Below, one piece after another: positions 19,599-28,785 of a stretch of DNA of 64,000 nt. Made by a program: the position numbers and the translations under genes. This stretch comes from Eutreptiella sp. 'Long Island Sound 2002' (taxonomy: Eukaryota; Euglenozoa; Euglenophyceae; Eutreptiales; Eutreptiaceae): NCBI GenBank assembly GCA_964036045.1, contig OZ038382.1:79831918-79895917 (forward strand). Direction: 5' to 3'. Below the pieces are notes generated by a model. The model did no database searches and had not been told where the DNA came from. It saw nothing but the letters and a program-made list of their open reading frames with translations. Numbering within the stretch: the stretch's first letter is position 1; each line of letters opens with the position of its first letter.

Positions 19599-19747
19599 CG
19601 TGCGCAGTTTTTTGGGGGTTTAGGGTGTTCAACCACCCCCCCACCCTGATGCTGACAGAGCCTTGGTGGATCCAGGTGGCTTGGTCGCGGTGGATGTCGT
19701 GGTGTAGGGCCCTTGTGATGGTGCCCCACATTCTGCGGTGGGTGGTG

Positions 19748-20905
19748 TCATCTGAGGTGGGGAATCCTGTGTCGATGAGAGGCATCCTGGCGTTTGCGAG
19801 AGCGGAGTTGATGATGTTTCGGGGGGGACGAGTTGCTGTCGGCACCCCTGGCGCTGCTTGTCACGGGTTTGATGCCTTGACGGGGCATTCGCCTCCGATC
19901 GAGGGGTTCCTGCCAGGACGGGTCCAGGTGCCAGATGGGGGCTGGTAGGTCCCCGTATTGTGCGCAGGTGTACACCGTGTACGCTGTGCCTTCGGTGTCG
20001 GCCAGCAGTCTGTACGTGGACTTCCGTGCTTCGCTATAGGTGACGAGGATATTTGAGGCAGGGGCGGCATAGTTGAGGTGCGTGTGCGCCAGGGCGTGTG
20101 TGATTTGCACTTCCCTGCCTTTCAGATTTTTCCCGTGGTCTTCTAGTATGAGGTGTACCTCCCACAGGCTGTGAAGCCGGAGGTTACCGTCTTTGTCGCG
20201 TATCGGTTGGTGTATTTGCCGCCCTGCCTGCTGTCCTTTGTTGGCGTTGTGGTGCGCACAATGCTCGACGAGGACGTTCGGCGTCCAGTCCTGCGGGGCA
20301 CCCTCCCTGTGCGCCATGGCTTGGGCCGCCTTGGCGAGTGCCGTGACGGTGGGCAGCAGTGGGGGCTCTGCGACCTGGGGCACCATGCCGGTGTGTGTTG
20401 GGAAGTTGCAGTATATTGTGAACATCGCAGGCTGGTAGGCGTTGTGGGTGTCTGGGAGGGTCAGAGAGAGCGCCTCTTTGATCTGGGTTACCGCCTCTGG
20501 GTGTATGGTGGTGGGGTAGTGCCAGAGTATGTGCTTGATGGGGTCCCGGTGTGTACGGGCGGCACGTCCCGCGGGCTTCATGGCCTGCGGTGTGAGGGTG
20601 TCGTCGAGGGCAACATCGTTGAGGCGGTTGGCTTCAGCCGCCGACCATGTCTGCAATTCCGTCAGGGTGGGGTCGCTCTTGGCGCATTCCAGGGTATAGT
20701 GGATAGCCGTCCATTCCAGGTCGGGGTCCAGGGCAAAGTCGGTGCCTGCTGTTGCGTTTATCCAGACAGCTTGTGTGGGTCTCGCCTGCGGCGTTTGGTC
20801 GTAGTCTCCCAGGGCTGTGCCTTCAATGGTGGCTGTGCCCTGGGTGGTTATAAAGAGGTGCATGGCCTGTGTTAGTTGTACTTCGTGTGGCGTGAGGAGG
20901 CGCAT
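19748..20905 (-). CDS. Unrecognised ORF of the LINE B leader (385 codons)
   Basis: A protein-like frame of mixed composition. Recognisable stretches are VQLTQAMHLFITTQGTATIE, WTAIHYTLECAKSDPTLTEL, EAVTQIKEALSLTLPDTHN, HSLWEVHLILEDHGKNLKG and TYRLLADTEGTAYTVYTCAQ. The last 60 residues turn basic and low complexity (HHQLRSRKRQD). I cannot name a family. It lies between two other unknown ORFs on the same strand, suggesting one long ORF1 polyprotein cut by frameshifts. A capsid-like or chaperone role would be only a guess. Confidence 0.4.
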   Translation of the reverse strand: MRLLTPHEVQLTQAMHLFITTQGTATIEGTALGDYDQTPQARPTQAVWINATAGTDFALDPDLEWTAIHYTLECAKSDPTLTELQTWSAAEANRLNDVALDDTLTPQAMKPAGRAARTHRDPIKHILWHYPTTIHPEAVTQIKEALSLTLPDTHNAYQPAMFTIYCNFPTHTGMVPQVAEPPLLPTVTALAKAAQAMAHREGAPQDWTPNVLVEHCAHHNANKGQQAGRQIHQPIRDKDGNLRLHSLWEVHLILEDHGKNLKGREVQITHALAHTHLNYAAPASNILVTYSEARKSTYRLLADTEGTAYTVYTCAQYGDLPAPIWHLDPSWQEPLDRRRMPRQGIKPVTSSARGADSNSSPPKHHQLRSRKRQDASHRHRIPHLR

Positions 20906-21164
20906 GACTTGGATCGTTGTTACCCCTGGGAGAATTTCCTTCAGATCGATGGTGCCTGTCGGTCGTCGCCATGTCGTTGCTGTGCCCCTTGTGTGGTTCC
21001 CCCCTCGGGGTTAGTTGGTAGTTGTCTGGGATGTGACGCGAGGAGAGGGGCTTGTCGAGTTGTTGAACGTTTGTGGTGGCGCTGGGGGCTTCGTACTATT
21101 TGTGGGCTGGTGGGCTGTGCTCTCTTTGTGGGGGTTCGTGTTCGTGTTACGGGGGCGTTTGGGG

Positions 21165-21590
21165 TTATGTTGGGCTAGGGGGTATTTCTGGCTCCGGTAT
21201 CGGTTGTGGCGCTGTTGGCGGAAGGCTGGTGACGCTCTGCGCCCTGGTGGTTGCATCTTCGTGCAGGTAGAACTCCAGTGCTGGTGCTGCAACAGGGTGC
21301 CACTGGCGTGGGTCGTTGTGCGGGGTATGGAAGTGGATGCTTTGCTGAGTGGACCAACTGTGGTAGCCGAGGATGGCGTTCGTGATTGCGGGGTCGTTGT
21401 TGTACCCGAACGGGTGGTCGGGCCTTGAGCAGTCTTCGAACGTGGTGCGAACGGTCGTAGCGAGTGCCCTGATTTCTCCGTCTGGCACTACGTCGTCCCA
21501 TGTTGTACGGGACGTGGTACCCGGGGGTCCAGTGTGTCCCTCTAGAAACTCCGTTTCGTACTTGGTCCAGTCTTGTAGCATGCATTCCAC
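21165..21590 (-). CDS. Unrecognised ORF of the LINE B leader (141 codons)
   Basis: The frame reads MECMLQDWTKYETEFLEGHT, then EIRALATTVRTTFEDCSRPD, then NAILGYHSWSTQQSIHFHTP, and ends in a Pro-rich tail. It is in the same frame as the ORF at 21,837-22,379, separated by a stop and about 250 bases, so the two may once have been one protein. No known domain is visible. Confidence 0.35.
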   Translation of the reverse strand: MECMLQDWTKYETEFLEGHTGPPGTTSRTTWDDVVPDGEIRALATTVRTTFEDCSRPDHPFGYNNDPAITNAILGYHSWSTQQSIHFHTPHNDPRQWHPVAAPALEFYLHEDATTRAQSVTSLPPTAPQPIPEPEIPPSPT

Positions 21591-21836
21591 CTACGCAGCT
21601 TCAGTGTACGGTTGGATACTGTGCTCCGCTAGGGTGGGGGAATGGGCCAGCTGCTTAGATAGGTTCCAGTGTCGGAGAGCCGCTCTCGGTGGGGGAATTG
21701 CGGCTGGCTCGGGCGTGGGCTCCTTCCTCTCGGTTGCCCTGTGTCCGTGTCGGATGGCGTGCACCAGGGTGTATTCGTTATCTTCTCGTCCGGGTGTCCA
21801 TTCTAGGTGGGCTTCACCCGTGGATGCGTTGGTCGG

Positions 21837-22379
21837 TCAGCATGTTGCTGTGCGTGCGTAGGGGGGGGCAGTTTTGTCATGCAGGACGATAGTGTGGCCC
21901 CGCGTCCAACTGTGCAGGGTCAGGACGAGAGCCACCGCTGTTTCCTCGAGGGTTGCTGGCGGTGGGGTGTCGGATTGTTGGATGAAGGTCAGGGCGTCCT
22001 GCACGCGCGGGGATGCTGCGAAGTTCGTCCAGGCTCCAGTCTTGGTTTCCCGTCCCTGCACCACCACTCCTTCCGCGGACTGTTGCTGGGCCTTTTGCAT
22101 GTCTTGTCGCAGTTCCTGGATATACGCCCCTGGCTCTCGGTTTTCTGCTGTTCCCGTTATCCGATGGTCCGTTTCGTTGAGTGCCCGGTACAGGCTCCAT
22201 GTGTGCCGTTGATGTGCGGCGGCCGCCGCCTGCAGTACGCGTTGGATGCTGTTCTGCAGTGGATTGTTGTGTAGGTCCATGGGGGCGTGGTTCCCCGAGA
22301 CGTCGAGGCCACTGGGCAGTGATTCCAGGGGCGCGTTAGGGGCTTGGGGAGGCATGGATACTTGGGAGTTGGTTTCCAT
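21837..22379 (-). CDS. First ORF of LINE B (180 codons), unknown
   Basis: This is the first substantial minus-strand frame after the presumed 5' end at about 22,830, giving a leader of about 450 bases. Residues 45-65 (QRVLQAAAAAHQRHTWSLYR) and 85-105 (YIQELRQDMQKAQQQSAEGV) are likely helical. The stretch TLEETAVALVLTLHSWTRGH is also helical. It could be the N-terminus of an ORF1 protein. I recognise no motif. The start at 22,379 is simply the first Met. Confidence 0.4.
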   Translation of the reverse strand: METNSQVSMPPQAPNAPLESLPSGLDVSGNHAPMDLHNNPLQNSIQRVLQAAAAAHQRHTWSLYRALNETDHRITGTAENREPGAYIQELRQDMQKAQQQSAEGVVVQGRETKTGAWTNFAASPRVQDALTFIQQSDTPPPATLEETAVALVLTLHSWTRGHTIVLHDKTAPPYARTATC

Positions 22380-22929
22380 CGCGGTGTCCGATCACGCACG
22401 GTGTACAGCGCACAGCGGGAAGAAACCCAACACACCCACGCAGCGACCCAAGGGCACGCCGACCGCTGCCCCGAGACGGCCGGCACAACTGGGCCCGACG
22501 GGCAAAGAGCAACCGACGAAAGGAGAGCACAGCGACCGCTGGACCCGAAACAGCACCACACCCTGTCACAACACACTGACTACAGCGACAGAACCACGCA
22601 CCGAACCACAAACACCACACCGTGTCGGCGTACCCCGAGCCACGACCACACGGAGTACAGCGCCCAAAACACGGACCACTGCCACACACCTCAACACGAG
22701 GCGCAATGCCACAGCGCCCGGGACAACGCCCTGAGGCCGGAACCATAAACGGTGCCGTTGGTCACGGAACCAACGCAGCCACGAGCGCGGGAGGACCACA
22801 CACACGGAGCGTCACTATCTGTGTCAAGTGGAACACCCTAATTACGTTGAGAAAGTGTACTTTAGGCATCCAAAGAGAGATAAAAACACTTAGGTTTGTC
22901 TTAGCATCAACATAAGGGTTTTAAGGGGG

Positions 22930-23610
22930 GCTTGGCCTGGATCAAGCCCTCCAAGAACGACATGGCAGTGACTTTTTCTTACTCCTGCCATCACCCGAAT
23001 AGGGTGAAAAACAGACAAGGAGGGCCCAAAGCATACTTCACATGGGATAGTTGATCATGCTGAATGGTCGGAATATTGAAACAATCAGTTTCGGAAATTT
23101 CCATTTTTTGAGCTTCCAAGGCAGGAAGACTGCAAAGACACCTTGTGCCCTAGTTCCCTGGAGAGGCCCTACCCCCCCAAACAGGGAAATAAGGTGGAAA
23201 ACACAGCAACAGGGGCTGAAGCATTCTTTACATAGGATATTTGACCATTTTTGATGTTGATAATACAAAAAAAGAGTTTGACAACTGCCATTTTCGGGCC
23301 ACTCAGGCCGGGCAACTGCATCCCCAGGTGACACCCGAGACCTTTCAAAGACCCCCCCCCGAAAACAACCAAACAGGTGAAAGCAACCTAAGAGCAGAGT
23401 CTAGCATGTTTCACATAGGATATTTCATCATCCGGAATCGGCAGAGTATCAAGGAATTTAGTTTGGAAACTTTCCACTTTTGTGCTGCCAAGGCTGGAGT
23501 GCTGCAAAGGCAGGTTGTGCGCTTGACACCTTGGACGCCCTTCCTCAGAGTCACCCAAATCATGCGGAGGGCTGAGGAGTGCATGAAGTCGACACACAGC
23601 ACAACACACA
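22930..23610. repeat. Degenerate tandem repeat, about 185-bp unit
   Basis: The landmark CATAGGATAT or CATGGGATAG occurs at 23,041, 23,231 and 23,414 (spacing 190 and 183). Each is preceded by an AGCAT(A/T/G)(C/T)TT(T/C)-like block and followed about 45-60 bases on by a (T/C)CCA(T/C)TTT block and then GCC(A/T)(A/C)(G/T)GC. A partial further unit precedes 23,041. Divergence is high, so the array is old. Confidence 0.6.
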
Positions 23611-24045
23611 TAGAGGGGCTTTGCTGTTCTTCACCGGTTTTTTGCTTGTGTTTTCATATTTGTACAAGTTAACACATAAAACACTTCGTCGAATTTGTTT
23701 GATTTTTAATATGACCTAAAAGGGATTTGAACCTGCATCCCCAATTTGGATTAGTTAGGTAATACTATTATACTACCGTTCCTGTCGGCATCAGCACCAG
23801 TAAAACATCTTGCAACAAAATGCAAACAAATCACAGCAATCCATGAAATGCCCATTAGGATCCCCCTTTGAGTCCCTATGCTCTTAATAAAAGGTATACG
23901 AAGCCCCACAATTACTTGTACAAAGGGCTACACATCCTCATCAGGGAGGGCAGGGTGGACATCTATGTGTCTTGTGCTGTGTCCCCACTTCGTGCACTCT
24001 TCTTCCGTCCTCATGCTTCGGGTTATTCTGAGCACACTCAGTTCC
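23535..24045. repeat. Inverted repeat, arms of about 80 bp
   Basis: The left arm at about 23,535-23,618 contains GTGCATGAAGTCGACACACA followed by GCACAACACACATAGA. The right arm at about 23,955-24,045, reverse-complemented, contains GTGCACGAAGTGGGGACACA followed by GCACAAGACACATAGA. Both continue outward with CTCAGA and an ACCC(A/G)AA block. By eye about three quarters of positions match. About 340 bases separate the arms and include the tRNA-like sequence. It could be a small non-autonomous element or two opposed copies of one repeat. Confidence 0.55.
23702..23790 (-). tRNA. tRNA-like sequence, probably a pseudogene or SINE head
   Basis: On the minus strand GGTAGTATAATAGTA resembles a tRNA D-arm (box A), and GGTTCAAATCC about 45 bases later matches box B and the T-loop. 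Between them CCTAA and TTGGG could pair as an anticodon stem, but the loop would be 10 nt, not 7 (it contains ATCCAAA). The T-stem and acceptor stem pair poorly. I would not assign an amino acid. Internal polymerase III boxes with weak stems fit a tRNA-derived SINE or a decayed tRNA. Confidence 0.3.
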
Positions 24046-24479
24046 CACACAGCACAATCCCCATAGATGCACTACTAACAGCAGAAGCCAAAGCTCAGAC
24101 CCTGTCATAAGATTTCCTGAAACAATCACAGTTCTCTCAGTCGCCAAGGGCACAGATGAGATAAGGATCCACCCCTAGAGCAATAAGCGCTGGTAGAATG
24201 CGCTGTGTAGTTTGAAAGACCCTGAGACACCAGAAAAGACGTAGTTGTCAAATTTAGACGGTCTGCAGACGAAGGCTGGTGCTGAGGCCCCAAAGAGACG
24301 AACAATGCCGTTCCGCGATAGTATGCTGTGCACTGGAAATACTGCATCAAAGCATGGTGAGCACAGTACTGCGTCGGGTTTGATCTGGTTCCGGTTCCAG
24401 GTGTCCTCGTGTCGTTCTCTCCCCTGTCGCCTCCCCCCCTTGTGGCCCGGTTGTGTTGGCAGTGCAGGGGTAATGGCCC

Positions 24480-25042
24480 ATGCTTGACTGGGTCGTTGGT
24501 TCCTGGTGCGCGCTGTATACCGTGTGGGTGGGCCTTGGGGTGAGTGCGCCTGGTGCATGTTCCCGGCTCATGTTTCTGCAGCTGCCCAGGTCATCGGGGT
24601 CGGCCGGGCTCCGTCTCCCCTCTCAGGTTGTTGTTGTTGTCGGTGTGTTCGGCGTTGCGGGTTCCCCCCGGGCGTCGTCGTCCTGTTGCTCCTGCTCCAT
24701 CATGTCCTGTGTTCGTGTTGCGTGTGTGGTCTGTCTTGCGTGCCATGTACTTGGGCGTGGAGCTACCGCCTGTGAGTGCACCTCATACTGCGTGTTGTCA
24801 TATGCGCGTGTGCACCATATACGGGGCTGGCAGGTGGCATACCCCTTGCCCTTAACTTCGGTGTCTCCTGGGTTCTGCTTGCCCGCTGTAGTCCACTGCA
24901 CAAACTGCGCTCCTTATGCCAGGCCTCTGAACCGGTCAGTGTCAGCCATGTGGAAGAGCTGCGGCACAAAGGGTAGGCTCAGGTGGTGCGTTGCGTTGTG
25001 TCATGTTGTGGCGGGTTGCGGCACCTTGTTTTCGGAGAATGT
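24480..25042. other. GC-rich segment before LINE C copy 1, weak LINE B-like similarity
   Basis: GCGCTGTATACCGTG at about 24,508 resembles GCGCTGTACACCGTG in the LINE B leader on the opposite strand (about 22,395-22,409), with loosely similar flanks. This suggests a second, oppositely oriented LINE B-type 5' end, but the match is short. Minus-strand frames such as 24,623-24,901 have no known motif. Confidence 0.25.
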
Positions 25043-26560
25043 TGCAGTTGGTGACGTGGAGCGGCGTCGTGTAGCCGCGTCGTCGTGTTGTGTCGCGTAG
25101 GATGGTGTTTGGTCGTGTGGCGTCGCGTGGTTGTGTCGTTGCGTCGTGTCGCAGCGTGTTTTGTGTCGTGTCGTGTGGCGTTGGGTGGTGTCTCGCTGTG
25201 CTGGGCATTGGCTTTGCCATGTCGCGTCGCGTGCTGTTTCATGGTGGTCGGTTGTGTGGTGTAGTATTGCGTCATGTTACGTGGTGTTGTGTAGTTTTCG
25301 TTGGGTTGTGGCGTTTCTTGTTGCGTGACGTTGTTTTGTATCGCTGGTTGTTGTCGCGTGCCGCCCTGCGGCATGTTGTGTAGCGGTTGTGTTGTGTGGC
25401 GTGTTGTGGCGCGCTGCGTCGTGCTGGGTTGTGTCCTGGTGGTGGTATGTGGTTGCGTAGGGTTGCGGTTTGTGGTGGTGTTTACGTTGTGCAGCTTGGT
25501 GTGGCGCCGCAGTGTGTCGTGGTGTGCCGTGTTTTGTGTTTGTACTTGGTGGGTTCCAAGGGTTACGTCAATTGTCTTGTTGCTGTGTTGTGCAGTGTTT
25601 CCTTGTGTGCTTGTGTTGTGTTGCGCGTTTCGTGGTGCTGCTTCCTGTCCTGGTGTTCGGTATTGTGTGTTGGGTTGGGGTTGGATTGGTGTTGGATTAT
25701 GTCTTGTTGTGTTGTGTGGTGCCGTGTCATGTGGTGTGGTGGCGTGTCTTGTGGCGGTCCGTTGTGGTGCGTTGCCTTGTGGTTTGTTGCGTTGTGTTGT
25801 TTTGTTGTCGTTGATTCTGGTGTATTTTGAAGGGTTCTCGTTCTACGGCGTTGTTTTGTGGCATGTTTTGTGGCCCCTTTCGTTGTTAGGTGGTTATTAA
25901 GACCGTGTTGTTTTGTTGGTACGTTAGTTGCCCGCCATTGTTGCGTCGTGTGGCTCCGTGTTATGTGTTGTTGTGTTCTATCGTGATGTCGTATGGTTCC
26001 TGTATTGTGTCGTGGCGTTACGCGTGTTGTGTTGTCGTGTCGTGTCGTGGTGCGGTGGGTTGTATGTTGGTGTGTTGCGTTGGGTATTGTAACGCGGTGT
26101 TGTGTGTTGTTGCTTGGCGGTTGGTTGCATTGTGTAGCATGTTGCGTTATTGTGTATCGTTGTTTAGTTGTTTCTTTTGAGGTAGTGTATTATGTTGGCG
26201 GGCTTGTTGTCTTGAGTTGTGTCTCGGCGTTGCGTGCTGTTGTGTAATAGGTATCTGTTTGCGCTTCATTGTTGTGTCATGTAGCGCCATCGCGTTGTGG
26301 TTTGTTGTGTCATGTGGCGTGGCTCTCTCGTTGTGTCGTGGTGGTGCGCTGGTTGCGGTGTTGTGTTGCATCGTGTTGTGTGTTCTTGAGTGGTGTCGTG
26401 CGGCGTTTGGGTGTGTGTAGTGGAGATTGGTTTTTTGCGTTGTCGTATGGTGTTGCATGGTTTTTTGTTGTGTTGTGGTGTGTTCGTGACGCATAGTGTT
26501 GTGTCATGTCTCGTTGCCGTGTGCTGCTTAGCGGCTTGTTGTTTCGTTGGCGCTTCTTCA
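25043..26560 (+). repeat. G/T-rich leader of LINE C copy 1
   Basis: About 1.5 kb in which G and T dominate the plus strand, made of degenerate GTCGTGTTGTG-like words without a fixed period. It recurs at 48,707-50,225 in copy 2. Open frames on both strands (Val/Cys/Leu-rich on plus, Thr/His/Gln-rich on minus) follow from the composition and differ between copies, so I do not call a gene. Confidence 0.6.
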
Positions 26561-26633
26561 TGTTCGGTGTTCGCACCGCCTCGTGGTGCCGTTCATTTCG
26601 GTTTGCTCCGCGGGCAAGGTAGGTATCATGTGG

Positions 26634-26642
26634 TAGGAATAG
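26634..26642 (+). promoter_or_regulatory. Decayed TATA-like site in LINE C copy 1
   Basis: TAGGAATAG occupies the position of TATAAATAG in copy 2 (50,296-50,304). The flanks ATCATGTGGTA and ACAAGGGCATGGGG are identical, so copy 1 appears to have lost the box by two changes. Confidence 0.3.
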
Positions 26643-27058
26643 ACAAGGGCATGGGGATGAGAGGTTTCACGGGTATTTAGCGTGTGATGCTTTATGCTTG
26701 GTGACTCCACTCTTTGGTTTTGACGGCGCCCAAGAGTAAGCGCTTTTACGTGTGGTTCTTTGGTGTTTGCTTGCCCTGTCTTTTCCTGCCTAGCCCGTAG
26801 TGTAGTCGTTCTCCGCGTTGGTCTCTTGCCACTTTGGCGTCGTGCTTGTTGGGGCGTGGTACTCTCTTGGCGGCTCCATACCTCGCCGCGTCAGAACATA
26901 CTTTTGTTTCCGTCGCCGTCGTTCGTCGTGTTCACGCTCCTTTGGACTAGTCCTACGACATGCACTTTGCTAGTTGTTTTGGGGCATGCACGGGATTCAC
27001 TGTCTTGTCTGGATCTCTTCTCTGTTCTCGCGGAGGTCTGGATTTGTGGATTTTTCTG

Positions 27059-27110
27059 CTGACCTCGCCAAACAGCAGCGCAAAAATTCATTAGGGGGAA
27101 TTGAGGTCAG
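27059..27110 (+). repeat. CTGACCTC...GAGGTCAG inverted-repeat motif at the composition switch
   Basis: The outer 8-bp arms are perfect inverted repeats. Between them lie GCCAAACAGC and a G run. The motif is repeated in copy 2 (50,721-50,771) and, reversed, at 4,010-4,056. Upstream of it the plus strand is G/T-rich; from about 27,240 it is A/C-rich. Confidence 0.6.
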
Positions 27111-28387
27111 TAAAAACGCTTTCTGTGTTTATCTTTTCTTTTGGTGCATTTTCTCTCCGTTCTCATTTATTCTTTCAGCCCTGTCCAGCGACGTTCGGGA
27201 CCTTCTTGGATGCGTTTGCAGCGCATGGGCACTAAAGCAAGGAGAGAGCCACACACCACCACCAAGGGCACCCGAGCGCCAACACAAGCAACACCACCAG
27301 GTATGGAAAACAAGACCACCGGAGGCCGCCGCCAACAGAAGAACCGCAAGAGCGTAAACAAGCAAGAAGGGCGCCGGAAGCCAAGGGGGGGAAGGGGTAG
27401 AGCAGGGAAGGAGAAGAATACACGACGCACCACCCAGCTCGTGCATACAAACACAAAGGAACCACCATCCACGCCCCCCCATACTGTCTCCTCCCCACAG
27501 GGCGCATCCTGCAGGGCACAAGTCCACAACAAAATACACCGGGAACGAGGCGGACTAGAGGAGACGAAAAACAGACACGCACGAAGAGGCAGCCAACACC
27601 GCAGAAAGAATTTTTGGATGGTATGAGTGTATACCACCGCGAAGAAACACGCACATACAAGAAGAGCCAGAGGTATGCCCGGTGCCCACAAGCAAGTGCA
27701 ACGAGAGCAACAAGCAAGAGCAAGCGAGGCAACGGCAACGCACTAGCTCGCCTTGTGACCAAACACCCCATCCCCACACAACGCTCTCATAGGTCGCCAA
27801 GCCGTACAAGTGGTATGGAGAAAAACCAATAACACCGCCACACACACACACAAACCACATTAGGAGACAACCCCGTGGTAGCAACGCAGACACCCACCAC
27901 CGCCAACGAAGTGCACTTGCGTACGTCATCGTCAATACCGCCACCCCCACAATAGCCCACACCCCCATCCTTCCTTTTTCTCACAGGACCAAGAAGGAGA
28001 GAAGGAGGAGGACCCGGAGAGCGAGGAAGTAGGCAAAGGAAAAACGGAGCCACACACAAGGACGCAAGCGAGGCAGAGGAAAATGCACGCCACGGAGGAG
28101 GGCAGACCAACAGAGAGTAGAGGAAAGGGTACAGAGCGCCCCAACAAAGCAGGAAGAAGGAGGGTGGCCAGCAGCCAAGCGAGGGACGCACGCAGGCAAG
28201 GGGGCACAGCCACAAGCCACGGCAAGCACAACACCAAGAGGTAGCGCAAGAGAGGGGGGCACGAGGGTGGCAGACGAACGGAGGCAGCACAGCGCACCAC
28301 AGCACCACCGCACACACCGCACCGCCGCGCACCCGCCAGCACACAAAGACCGCACAGGCACCACACACACCACACGCACCAACGCCG
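27111..28387 (+). other. A/C-rich leader of LINE C copy 1
   Basis: The sequence is strongly A/C-rich on the plus strand and conserved in copy 2 (50,780-52,040) and copy 3 (62,596-63,420). Open frames rich in Lys, Arg, Gln and Thr on plus, and Cys/Val/Leu-rich on minus, occur in all copies but keep no common frame that I can support. I read it as untranslated leader. A CA microsatellite lies at about 27,840-27,852. Confidence 0.5.
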
Positions 28388-28755
28388 GCCCATCCGCCCC
28401 AGGGACAGGCGGCACACCCACGCCCACACACCCGCGCCCACGGCAAGTGAGCAACGGGCCCTAGCCGCCCGCCCCACGGACAGGCAGCCAGGGGAGGGCG
28501 AGCGCCTAACCCCAGGCGCGCCTTCACAACGGCGCGGGGCACCCCCCCGGGGACGCCCTCCTTACAGCGCGCAACGCCGGCTCGCAAGAGCGCACGCTGT
28601 GGGGCCGCCGCTGGGTCCGCACGCCCACACCGCCCGCGCCCGAGAAACAAGGGTCGCAGAACCCCGGCCGCCCGCCCCAAGGGACGGGCGGCCGGGGGAG
28701 GGACAGTGCCTGACACTAGACGCCCCTCACAACAGTGGAAGGCCACCCCCCCCGA
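28388..28755 (+). repeat. GC hairpin subrepeats in the LINE C leader (copy 1)
   Basis: Three related segments contain a CCGCCCGCCCCA...GGACxGGCxGCC hairpin, near 28,388, 28,466 and 28,668. The last is perfect: CCGGCCGCCCG pairs with CGGGCGGCCGG over 11 bp around a 10-nt loop. The larger unit, including ACGCCCACAC, CACCCCCCCC-type runs and CAGTGCCTGAC or GAGCGCCTAAC, repeats about every 200 bp. The RT homology begins about 30 bases after the last unit. Confidence 0.6.
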
Positions 28756-28785
28756 AACGGCCTCCCACCACCCCCGCGGCACGCA

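Larger units (their letters stand above)
7620..22830 (-). mobile_element. LINE B: about 15-kb non-LTR retrotransposon with RING and Ulp1-like domains
   Basis: Read on the minus strand from about 22,830 downward: four or five unrecognised ORFs, APE endonuclease, RT, zinc knuckle, RING finger, an unnamed conserved domain, a Pro/Ala/Ser/Thr-rich spacer and a Ulp1-like domain. The RT-knuckle-RING-Ulp1 part matches LINE C in the same order at clearly diverged sequence, which is why I treat the whole as one element and not a gene cluster. Several frame changes and the loss of RNase H show it is defective. The 5' limit is set by a sharp fall in GC at about 22,830. The 3' limit is a guess. Confidence 0.65.
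22830..24480. other. AT-richer spacer between LINE B and LINE C
   Basis: GC content falls sharply here compared with both sides. It contains the 185-bp tandem repeat, an inverted repeat and a tRNA-like sequence listed separately. From about 24,100 to 24,480 I see no gene. The short open frames have no motifs. Confidence 0.5.

Noticed and set aside
23702-23790. A functional tRNA
   Set aside because: Anticodon loop length is wrong and the T and acceptor stems pair poorly; kept only as a tRNA-like sequence.
25090-26250. Several plus-strand Cys/Val/Leu-rich frames that look like membrane proteins
   Set aside because: They come from G/T-rich low-complexity DNA and are not kept as the same protein in copy 2.
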